From the NCBI GenBank assembly GCA_030601715.1, contig JAUWBL010000024.1, positions 1-9,606 of the forward strand: 9,606 nt of DNA. The letters run 5' to 3'. The notes under the pieces were generated by a model. It was not told the origin of the DNA. It saw only the letters and a list, made by a program, of their open reading frames with translations, and searched no databases. The DNA comes from Candidatus Geothermarchaeota archaeon (lineage in GTDB: Archaea > Thermoproteota > Nitrososphaeria > Geothermarchaeales > JAUWBL01). Below are positions 1 through 5,778 of this stretch, piece after piece. Position 1 is the first letter of the stretch, and each line of letters begins with the position of its first letter. The position numbers were made by a program, and so were the translations under genes.

Positions 1-295
1 CATTGTTCTCCCCGATGTATAACAGGCTGTCACGTGTGGTCAGAGAGGCCGCGGCCGTGCGTCCCCCGTCCGCCGTCAATATTCTGTGTTGGGGCGTGCA
101 GTCGAGGTAGCCGTGTTCATGACGTATCCTGACCAGTTCTCCACGGAAAGGTCTGCGGAACACCCTCAGTATCTTTCTCGATTCAACTCTCTCGGTTTTC
201 TCGTTGAAGGATAAGACATGTTGACCCTCTCTGACACGACTCACCGGAACCTCCCGGCCATCTGCTAGGGTTACCTTCACGTATCCGGGCAGACA
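1..295 (-). mobile_element. Intein N-terminal splicing domain inside terL (partial)
   Basis: An in-frame protein-splicing element begins at the TGT codon 295-293 and continues off the window; 98 residues are visible. Block A is present: Cys1 followed by LPG and then VTLADG at 8-13. A second block reads EGQHVLSF at 23-30, with Gln where Asp is usual after Gly. Block B is strong: GYLDCTPQHRILTADG at 62-77, with Thr67 and His70 as the TxxH pair used in the first acyl shift. The region after it (AAASL..RDSLLY) is also typical. The C-terminal blocks, the final Asn, the +1 extein residue and any homing endonuclease lie outside the window. Arginine codons differ from the extein: 7 of 14 are AGA/AGG and 4 are CGT, whereas the upstream extein has 1 AGA and no CGT among 22. 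That is consistent with a separate history. A hedgehog Hint domain is unlikely given the position inside a terminase. Confidence 0.93.
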
Positions 296-844
296 GATTA
301 TGAGATGGGCGGTTTCCCCCCGGATCATGTCGGGGCTGTTGGGGAGGGCCACCAGCTTTCCGCCGTTTCGGAAGTAGATCGTTTGGCGGAGGGCTCGGGA
401 GATGAACAGTCTCCGAAGTCGGCTTCGTGTCAGCTTCTGGATGTGGGGCTCCAGCTTGTCGCGGAAGATGATGGACTGTCGGAGGCTGGGTGAGACGATG
501 ATGGCTGTTGGTGCTGATGTGTCGGGGTAGAATCGCTTGAAGCCGAAGAGGCTGAACCACAGGGCCTTGGCCCCAAGGATGTAAGTCTTCCCTGATTGGC
601 GGCATTGGCGGACGGCTTGGCGCTTCGAGAAGTCTCGTAGCAGGGTCACTTGGTAGCTGAGGGGTCGGATGCCGAGCAGCAGGTTGCAGAAGAAGACGGG
701 GTCGTCGCGGAGGCGTCGAAGTATCGGGACGGTGTGGAGGAGGTCGAAGAGGAGTTCGGGGTATCGGTTCAGCTCATGGGCGAAGGCGTAGTCCTCAAGG
801 GCGTGGGCGCGGATGTTTTGGAGGGTCTGCTGGCGTAGCGTCAC
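1..844 (-). CDS. terL: Terminase large subunit, 5' part, interrupted by an intein (runs off window)
   Basis: This is the ATPase/nuclease motor that packages viral DNA into proheads; only its N-terminal ATPase part is present. The GTG start at 844 overlaps the stop of the upstream gene (GTGA), which suggests translational coupling; no strong ribosome site is visible. Residues 79-87 read RQCRQSGKT, a terminase-type Walker A. Residues 113-120 (TAIIVSPS) fit the following beta strand. Residues 172-183 (DMIRGETAHLII) match the strand that leads into Walker B. At residue 184, where Asp-Glu is expected within a residue or so, the frame continues without a break into an intein beginning Cys-Leu-Pro-Gly. 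The rest of the ATPase and the nuclease domain must lie left of position 1, after the intein. Seen: the motifs and the unbroken frame. Known: the terminase fold. Inferred: the protein is made active by protein splicing. The family call is confident; the start codon less so. Confidence 0.92.
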   Translation of the reverse strand, partial: MTLRQQTLQNIRAHALEDYAFAHELNRYPELLFDLLHTVPILRRLRDDPVFFCNLLLGIRPLSYQVTLLRDFSKRQAVRQCRQSGKTYILGAKALWFSLFGFKRFYPDTSAPTAIIVSPSLRQSIIFRDKLEPHIQKLTRSRLRRLFISRALRQTIYFRNGGKLVALPNSPDMIRGETAHLIICLPGYVKVTLADGREVPVSRVREGQHVLSFNEKTERVESRKILRVFRRPFRGELVRIRHEHGYLDCTPQHRILTADGGRTAAASLTTRDSLLYIGENN

Positions 845-1110
845 TTGTTCATCCCGTTCACGAAGAAGGCGGAGATGAGGCTTCCGGAGATGAAGGTCAT
901 GGCGTTGAAGATCGTGTCGTTCCACTCTTGGAAGACGAGGATGTGGATCACCTGCAGAACCGAGAAGGTAACGAAGAAGAGAATGCTGAGGCCGACGCCA
1001 TAGACTAGGCCCTCGTTGGGCGGGACGACCGCCTTCTCCACCTTCTTGCCCCGACGCCGTACCCGCCGGATCTCCGTCCGAGTCAGCGCCTTCCGTAGCC
1101 AATCCAGCAT
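841..1110 (-). CDS. Small two-helix membrane protein, holin-like
   Basis: An 89-residue protein. Residues 1-27 are strongly basic (about eleven Arg/Lys). Two hydrophobic segments follow, at about 34-60 and 66-85, joined by a short polar turn (QEWND) and ending in a short NGMNK tail. The ATG at 1110 shares one base with the upstream stop (TGATG). A GAGGG ribosome site lies about 8 bases before it. Its stop overlaps the terminase start. Two helices, small size and position between structural and packaging genes fit a holin, which forms membrane holes for lysis. However, the charged end is N-terminal rather than C-terminal, and no endolysin gene is adjacent. It could instead be a small virion or infection-stage membrane protein. 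The membrane assignment is firm; the holin role is inference. Confidence 0.72.
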   Translation of the reverse strand: MLDWLRKALTRTEIRRVRRRGKKVEKAVVPPNEGLVYGVGLSILFFVTFSVLQVIHILVFQEWNDTIFNAMTFISGSLISAFFVNGMNK

Positions 1111-1598
1111 CAGTGCTTCCCTCTGCTTCTCGCCTCTATCAGGACCCCATTCTTCACTGTCTTCTCTAGGAGAACCTTCTCCTCTCCGTCGGAGAACTCT
1201 ATGATTCGCTCGGCCCGCTTGATCTTCAGGCTTGGAATGGTGACCAGGACCACCTCCTTCTCCTGGATCTTAGAGACAACCTCCTGGAGAATCGTGATCT
1301 TCATGACGATGGCTAGAGGCATGCTCTGAACATCTTGAACCGTGCTATCCGTGTCCTCGACGCTGATGAGGATGTGGGGCTCGTGGTACCGTTCATCCTC
1401 ATAGACGCCGATGAAGAAGCCGGGGGTGTGCTTGTAGGTGCCGATGACGCCGTTGGGGATTCTTCGCTCGGTGTGCACGTTCCGGGTTAGGGAGGCGTCT
1501 ATCCAGATCACACGGATGAGGTCCCTCTTGCGAAGCCTCTCCAGGGTTCTGAGGACCTCTCTACGGATGTGGGGCCACTTTCGCTTCCCTCTAGCCAT
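1110..1598 (-). CDS. Unrecognised 162-residue alpha/beta protein
   Basis: I do not recognise a family. The first ~27 residues are very basic and probably helical (MARGKRKW, then RTLERLRKRD), which would suit nucleic-acid contact. After this come alternating beta-rich stretches: LIRVIWIDASL at 27-37, FFIGVYED at 61-68, HILISVED at 75-82 and LAIVMKITIL at 95-104. The C-terminal half has EVVLVTIPSLKI (115-126) and RIIEF..EEKVLLEK (131-146). There is no signal peptide, membrane helix or obvious catalytic motif. The ATG at 1598 overlaps the end of the upstream gene by 8 bases and is followed by the membrane protein with a 1-base overlap, so it belongs to the same transcript. Lying just before the terminase, it could be a packaging accessory or small terminase subunit, but no motif supports this. 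Confidence 0.8.
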   Translation of the reverse strand: MARGKRKWPHIRREVLRTLERLRKRDLIRVIWIDASLTRNVHTERRIPNGVIGTYKHTPGFFIGVYEDERYHEPHILISVEDTDSTVQDVQSMPLAIVMKITILQEVVSKIQEKEVVLVTIPSLKIKRAERIIEFSDGEEKVLLEKTVKNGVLIEARSRGKH

Positions 1599-1845
1599 TC
1601 TTCACCGCTTCCTCAAGCTCCCGCCGGTACTTCTTGGGCAGCTTTTCCAACAGCTCGGAATAGTCCTCATCGCCGGTTCCCGTCTGCTCCCGGAGTCGGA
1701 GACAAGCCCCTAACACGGCGCCTACATCTCGGGCCGCCTGTCGTCGAACGTTGGCCTTGTTCTCTGCGTCTCTAGCGATCTCCACCAAAGCCTCCGCCAT
1801 CTCCCAGAGGATCCCCTCGGCTCGATCTAGTCTGTCTTGCTTCAC
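1591..1845 (-). CDS. Small helical protein, possible terminase small subunit (weak)
   Basis: An 84-residue, almost wholly helical and charged protein. Helices are likely at about 5-28 (RAEGILWEMAEALVEIA), 30-53 (ANVRRQAARDVGAVLGACLRL) and 62-82 (YSELLEKLPKKYRRELEEAV). The GTG at 1845-1843 overlaps the stop of the repeat protein by one base (TAGTG). An AGGTGG ribosome site sits 7 bases upstream, which supports this start. No helix-turn-helix, membrane segment or enzyme motif is clear. Small terminase subunits are helical and commonly lie near terL; this gene lies three genes upstream, so the role is possible but rests only on size, helicity and position. Confidence 0.8.
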   Translation of the reverse strand: MKQDRLDRAEGILWEMAEALVEIARDAENKANVRRQAARDVGAVLGACLRLREQTGTGDEDYSELLEKLPKKYRRELEEAVKNG

Positions 1846-4253
1846 TAGGTCGCCACCTGCTTCGGAATGATTCTAGCCATCTTGATCTTCGCCGTCTGGC
1901 CGGTCGCAGCCCCTGCCTGCCCTTGGAGCTCAGAGTCGACGGACGGAAAGGTTAGCGCTCCGCTTCTCTTCCGCTCCGGAGTTTGGCTGGTCGACTGCAG
2001 CTCGCTTCCCGGAATCGGTGCGTCCGCCGTCTTGTCGTATAGTCGCGCAAACGCCGTCTCACCCGGGTTGGGTGTGTATAAGACGGCTTCAAAGTAGGGC
2101 GTCGGTGCTGGGTCGTAGTCGTTGGGCTCCCAGAGGATAGGTGCACCGTAGTCGCCCCAGGTGGGGACGAGCTCCAGGGTGACGGTTGCTAGGACTGTTC
2201 CTATGGCGGCTGCCTTCTCTATGCTGTAGAGGCGGAACTCGTATTCGTCGCCACTTATCCCCGCACTGAAGCCAACCGCGAAGGCTTGAACGTAATACTC
2301 GCCCGATGGCACAGCGATCTTCGTGTTCGGAGCCGTGTTGCTGCCGTTGTCGTCGTAGACCGAAGAACCGGGGTCGAAGACTCCGGACTCACCGCAGAGA
2401 TGACTGCTTGAGTGTGCCGCATCGTCGGCGAAGTTGGGGTTGTCCGGGTTGCTGACGGTGTCGCTGTCCGGCCCGGCGGAATCCAGGTCGTTCCAGCTTC
2501 CTGCTGGCTGCTTAGTCTTGGTCCTCCACTGGATCTTGTTCTGCACGTCGACGCTGGCGACCGTGACGTTCACCGTGACGTGTAATAGGAGGGCCGTTGT
2601 CTTGACATGGTCCGTTATCCCTGTATCGCAGGCAGCCTCGGCGGTGTCGTCGGCCTCGTTGTAGAATTGGGCTCCCCCGAGGGTCTCGGCTCCAGGGCTC
2701 TCAATCGTTATCGTGCAGACCAGGGTCCCAATCGCGGCTGCGCCGTCGAGGTCGTAGAGACGGAACTCGTACTCGTCGCCTAGAATCGTGTTCGTGAAGG
2801 CCAGGGCGAAGGCTTGAACGTAGAACTCTCCCGCAGCGACGGATTGCGGAGTGTTCGGGGCCGTGTTGCTTCCGGCGTCGTCGTAGACGGAGGCTGCGGC
2901 CTTGAAGGTTCCCGCTGGTGAGCAGGTATGTGAGTTGGCGTGTGCGGCATCGTCAACGAAGTTGGGGTTATCCGGGTTGTCGACTGTATCCTCATCAGGT
3001 CCATTCGCGCCGAGGTCGTTCCAGGACCCTGCGGGTTGCTTCGTCTTGTTGCGCCACTGGAGCTTGTTCTGAGTGGTCTTGGAAGCTACTGTTATGGTGA
3101 CGGTTGGATGAATGACGAGGGGTGTAGTGCGGGGATGACCCGATACGCTTCCGTCACAGGCTGCCTGGGCCACGCTGTCGGTCTCATCGTATATCCGAGC
3201 TCCGGTGAGAGTGATGGTCGGGCCGGCCAGTATGGTGACGGTGCAGGCTAGGGTTCCTATGGTCGCCGAGTCCTCGATGCTGTATAGCCTGAACTCGTAT
3301 TCGTCTCCGGCGATGATGTTGGTGAAGATGACGGCGAAGCCTTGCACATAGAACTCCCCGGAGCTGACGGATACGGCCGCGTTGGGAGCCTGGTTAGGCG
3401 TGCCATCCGAGTCGTCATAGACCGAAGCTCCGGCGTCGAAGGTCCCAGCTGGAGAACATGTGTGCTGGTTGCTATGCGCGGCGTCGTCGCTGAAGTTGGG
3501 GTTGTTGTATGATTCAACCTTGTCCGAGTCGGGTCCTTGGACCCCTAAATCGTTCCAGGCTCCCGCTGGCTGCTTTGTCTTATTCCTCCACTGGAGCTTG
3601 TTCTGAATGTTCTTGGAGCCGCCGCCCGTCACGGTGACGGTTGGGTGTATGAGGATTCCCTCTGTCTTGGGGTGGCTGCTTATGCTGGCGTCACATGCTG
3701 CCTTCTGAGAGGAGTCGGCCTCGTTCCAGAGCTGAGCCCCGACTAGGGTTTCTGTTGCCCCCGAGACGGGGTCTGGGTGAATCAGTTTCGTGTCGTATGT
3801 CCCTGGGTCTGGCCCGTCGTAGCAGACCCAGTTATCCCGAGCGCCCTGGCTGCGGTAGACCTCGATTCTGAGATATTCGCCAGCCGCGAAGTCGACCTGA
3901 GCATGGGCTAGGGCCTGGAAGCTGTATTCCTGGCAGCCCGTATCCTTCGTCACAGCGAGGTCGACGTCTAAGATCGTCTCTAAGACACCGCAGGTAGAGT
4001 TGCGGCGGGTGACGATGACCCTTACCTTGTTGCCTTGTCCGCCCCCGGCCGCTGTCGAGATGTGCGCAAGTACCGTCCAGTCTCCCGCAGCAATTGAGCG
4101 AGCTGTTTCCTGTCTGGCCCATTCTACTGATGAGTTGACGAGTATGGTTCTGGTCGATGAACCAGGGGTCTCACTCAGTAGCTTATCTATATTGCCTGAG
4201 CAGAGCTGTTCCGCGTCTCGGAAATACCAGGTCTCAACCATCTCTCGGCTCAA
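1845..4253 (-). CDS. Large beta-rich adhesin/tail-fibre-like protein with three tandem repeats
   Basis: An 802-residue protein from the TTG at 4253, or 798 from the ATG at 4241. GGAGG lies only 3 bases before the TTG and 15 before the ATG, so neither spacing is ideal. A distinct N-terminal domain (about 1-165) is followed by three homologous repeats at about 168-344, 345-521 and 522-697, and a C-terminal domain (698-802) rich in Pro and Thr that includes RLYDKTAD. Each repeat carries KxQWRxKTKQPAGxWNDL, then NPNFxDDAAH, then SVYDD, then GDEYEFRLY. All look like beta-sandwich modules with Thr/Val strands and few charges. There is no signal peptide, as expected for a virion protein. It follows the beta-propeller and hub genes in the tail module, so a host-binding tail fibre or virion decoration protein is the best inference. 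No named family is recognised. Confidence 0.85.
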   Translation of the reverse strand: MSREMVETWYFRDAEQLCSGNIDKLLSETPGSSTRTILVNSSVEWARQETARSIAAGDWTVLAHISTAAGGGQGNKVRVIVTRRNSTCGVLETILDVDLAVTKDTGCQEYSFQALAHAQVDFAAGEYLRIEVYRSQGARDNWVCYDGPDPGTYDTKLIHPDPVSGATETLVGAQLWNEADSSQKAACDASISSHPKTEGILIHPTVTVTGGGSKNIQNKLQWRNKTKQPAGAWNDLGVQGPDSDKVESYNNPNFSDDAAHSNQHTCSPAGTFDAGASVYDDSDGTPNQAPNAAVSVSSGEFYVQGFAVIFTNIIAGDEYEFRLYSIEDSATIGTLACTVTILAGPTITLTGARIYDETDSVAQAACDGSVSGHPRTTPLVIHPTVTITVASKTTQNKLQWRNKTKQPAGSWNDLGANGPDEDTVDNPDNPNFVDDAAHANSHTCSPAGTFKAAASVYDDAGSNTAPNTPQSVAAGEFYVQAFALAFTNTILGDEYEFRLYDLDGAAAIGTLVCTITIESPGAETLGGAQFYNEADDTAEAACDTGITDHVKTTALLLHVTVNVTVASVDVQNKIQWRTKTKQPAGSWNDLDSAGPDSDTVSNPDNPNFADDAAHSSSHLCGESGVFDPGSSVYDDNGSNTAPNTKIAVPSGEYYVQAFAVGFSAGISGDEYEFRLYSIEKAAAIGTVLATVTLELVPTWGDYGAPILWEPNDYDPAPTPYFEAVLYTPNPGETAFARLYDKTADAPIPGSELQSTSQTPERKRSGALTFPSVDSELQGQAGAATGQTAKIKMARIIPKQVAT
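2163..2690 (-). repeat. Repeat 3 of the large adhesin-like protein
   Basis: Residues about 522-697. It opens ETLGGAQFYNEAD and contains NKIQWRTKTKQPAGSWNDL. Cysteines at 542 and 620 align with the first two of the other repeats, but the third is replaced by Ala689 (TVLATVTL against TLACTVTI), so the cysteine pattern is not conserved here. Confidence 0.85.
2691..3221 (-). repeat. Repeat 2 of the large adhesin-like protein
   Basis: Residues about 345-521. It opens TITLTGARIYDETD and contains NKLQWRNKTKQPAGSWNDL. It has cysteines at 366, 444 and 513, in register with repeat 1. It shares SHTCSPAGTF with repeat 1 and GSNTAPNT with repeat 3, so it is intermediate between the two. Confidence 0.85.
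3222..3752 (-). repeat. Repeat 1 of the large adhesin-like protein
   Basis: Residues about 168-344. It opens ETLVGAQLWNEAD and ends TLACTVTILAG. It contains NKLQWRNKTKQPAGAWNDL and has cysteines at 187, 266 and 337. It has a slightly different loop (KVESYNNPNF) from the NPDNPNF of repeats 2 and 3. Boundaries are accurate to a few residues. Confidence 0.85.
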
Positions 4254-4329
4254 CTCCCTCCATAGACTCGCCGCAGGGTTTCGCTCTCCTCTTCCGGATC
4301 TCCTCTTGGACTCTATCCGATCTCTTCAT
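4234..4329 (-). CDS. Possible 31-residue micro-ORF between propeller and repeat genes
   Basis: The gap between the propeller stop (4346) and the repeat protein holds an ATG at 4329 with GAGAGG 7 bases upstream. It encodes a very basic peptide that begins MKRSDRVQEEIRKRRAKP and ends at a TGA at 4234. It overlaps the start of the next gene by 20 bases, and its end carries the GGAGG that precedes that gene. It could be a real leader or coupling ORF, or chance; only the ribosome site and the position support it. Confidence 0.3.
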   Translation of the reverse strand: MKRSDRVQEEIRKRRAKPCGESMEGVEPRDG

Positions 4330-4345
4330 CTCGATACCTCTCAAC

Positions 4346-5608
4346 TTACACCGCGATCTTCTCGAACTCAAAGTAGCCGTGATGGATAGATCGGTTAGGA
4401 GTTCCTCCCGTCGCAAACGAGTGCCAGGCAGCGGATACCACCAGCTTCCCTGCTCTTAGCTGGGGCTCCGTGTCTGCGACAATACCGAAGTTTAGTTCAA
4501 GGATGTCGGGGTTGCTCTGTGTGTAGAAGCTGGTCCATCCACCCTCCCATACTCCGGACTGTCTCCGCCTGTAGACAAGATCATATGGCGCAGAGGTTCC
4601 TATCGAGGCAAGCAGCCAGATTTCGTCTAGTTCAGACACTTTAAACGTGCAGTAGGCGATGCGGTCCGAGGCCGCATTAGTGAGTTCCTCCTCGTTTCCC
4701 CAGGAGGGAGGCAAATAATCATGTTGACGCTGAACGGAGGATCGCCTTCCCGTCGCATGGAAGGTCCCCCCGAAGGCGTGAATTACCTCACCGTGTCCAT
4801 GTTTCCATCCGTCGGGGTCGACCCAAACGTTGCCGAGATTGGGCCAAATCTCCTCCAGGGAGCCCGCGACGTCGTTGATCACGGTCTTGGTGTGCTTCTC
4901 ATACCCTGGGTCTTTGAACCAGATGACTCGGATGCCGCCGGAGGGTATCTTGGCTGCTCGAAGCCGATGTTTGTTGACGCCTGTGTTGCTGTTTAGGCTT
5001 ATTGGATAGGAGGGGTCAAGGCTCCAGGTTTCATCGTTCGGGAATTGGTTGCTGTTCTTGTAGACTCGGACATGACTCGACCAGCTTGGAGCCATCTTCC
5101 AGAAGACGGGGTAGAGATAGTTGTCCTTGTCCCAGACGAGTCGGGGATAGTCTGCTTGCTGCCCGCTGGCTGGCCCGATAACATACTGCCAGGATGTTAT
5201 GTCGGTGACCGTGCCGTCGCCGTTGAGGGTTCCCCGCCTGTATCGCATGTATTGATCAGAACCAGATGGTGTCGCTCTGGTGTTGGCCCAGTAGACATAG
5301 TTTCTGTCGGGTGAGGGAGTAACACACACTTCTCTCTGGACTTGGGAGGGTTCGAGATTCTGATTCTCCGTCCAAGTGACTCCGTCTGTTGAGGATAAGC
5401 ATCTGAGGCCGTTGTTGTTGTAGATGCACCAGAAGACCCAGAATCGGCCCTTCGCGTAGAACGTCGCAAGAATGTCTTCTATGCTTGCGCTGGCTAAGAT
5501 GGGGTCTGTGCTAAGAGCCCACTGGTTGAACTGGTATCCGGCGAAGGCTTCCTCCGTCGCTCCCAGAGGGATGTCGGTTATGGCTTCGGTTATCGGCATC
5601 TCTATCAC
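4346..5608 (-). CDS. Beta-propeller (BNR/sialidase-like fold) receptor-binding or tail protein
   Basis: A 420-residue protein starting at a GTG (5608) that overlaps the upstream stop as GTGA; an in-frame ATG four codons in is an alternative. GAGGAG lies about 14 bases upstream. The sequence is a series of beta-propeller-like blades. The first is clearest: an aromatic-rich strand (FYAKGRFWVFWCIYNN, 50-65) followed by the Asp-box-like STDGVTW at 73-79. Similar strand sets recur around YVYWANT (104-110), NYLYPVFW (163-170), GIRVIWFK (225-232), HGEVIHAFGGTFHATGRR (272-289) and EIWLLASIG (329-337), giving about six blades. Known: Asp-box propellers bind or cleave glycans, and viral ones can serve in host recognition. 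I do not see the sialidase arginine triad clearly, so catalysis is not claimed. Lying between the hub and the adhesin, it fits a receptor-binding tail protein. Confidence 0.75.
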   Translation of the reverse strand: MIEMPITEAITDIPLGATEEAFAGYQFNQWALSTDPILASASIEDILATFYAKGRFWVFWCIYNNNGLRCLSSTDGVTWTENQNLEPSQVQREVCVTPSPDRNYVYWANTRATPSGSDQYMRYRRGTLNGDGTVTDITSWQYVIGPASGQQADYPRLVWDKDNYLYPVFWKMAPSWSSHVRVYKNSNQFPNDETWSLDPSYPISLNSNTGVNKHRLRAAKIPSGGIRVIWFKDPGYEKHTKTVINDVAGSLEEIWPNLGNVWVDPDGWKHGHGEVIHAFGGTFHATGRRSSVQRQHDYLPPSWGNEEELTNAASDRIAYCTFKVSELDEIWLLASIGTSAPYDLVYRRRQSGVWEGGWTSFYTQSNPDILELNFGIVADTEPQLRAGKLVVSAAWHSFATGGTPNRSIHHGYFEFEKIAV

Positions 5609-5778
5609 GCGGGGCTGTAGGTCTCCTCATGCTGGCTTAGGATGATGTGAAGTTGCCTCTTGGTGATTCCGACGGTCGGCACGGCCCCAACCAGGGTCCA
5701 CATGGAGCGCACCCGGGGAGAATCCTGGAGGAGGGGGTCCCCTCTGTCTGCCCATCTCTCGATGAACTCGTTGCTCAT
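5605..5778 (-). CDS. 57-residue hypothetical tail-module protein
   Basis: A short gene in the gap between the hub and propeller genes, from the ATG at 5778 to the TGA at 5605. It begins MSNEFIERWADRGD, has a central MWTLVGAVPTVGITKRQL, and ends HEETYSPA. It is supported by its junctions: its ATG overlaps the hub stop as ATGA, and its TGA overlaps the propeller GTG as GTGA, so it fills the space exactly. There is no membrane helix or known motif. Small proteins of about this size often follow phage hub genes (XkdX-like), but the sequence does not match that pattern well. Function unknown. Confidence 0.75.
   Translation of the reverse strand: MSNEFIERWADRGDPLLQDSPRVRSMWTLVGAVPTVGITKRQLHIILSQHEETYSPA

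Noticed and set aside
183..605. A 140-codon open frame on the minus strand overlapping terL in another frame
   Set aside because: Proline/histidine-rich low-complexity product covering the same bases as the terminase frame with clear Walker A and intein motifs; a shadow of that gene.
1..844. terL as a pseudogene truncated by an insertion
   Set aside because: There is no stop or frame break: the frame stays open to the window edge and the inserted sequence has conserved intein splicing motifs, so splicing is the simpler explanation.
841..1845. An endolysin or amidase partner for the holin-like gene
   Set aside because: Neither neighbouring protein shows lysozyme, amidase or peptidase motifs, so no lysis cassette is claimed.
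2163..3752. The ~530-base repeats as a CRISPR array or mobile element copies
   Set aside because: They are in-frame, diverged protein-coding repeats within one gene, with no short identical repeats, spacers, terminal inverted repeats or transposase.
4254..4345. A promoter or terminator in the largest gap between confident genes
   Set aside because: No hairpin with a T run and no convincing promoter boxes; the gap holds a possible micro-ORF and ribosome sites only.
4000..4459. Open frames on the plus strand opposite the start of the repeat protein and the propeller end
   Set aside because: No ribosome site or family motif, antisense to well-supported genes; the products look like random translations.
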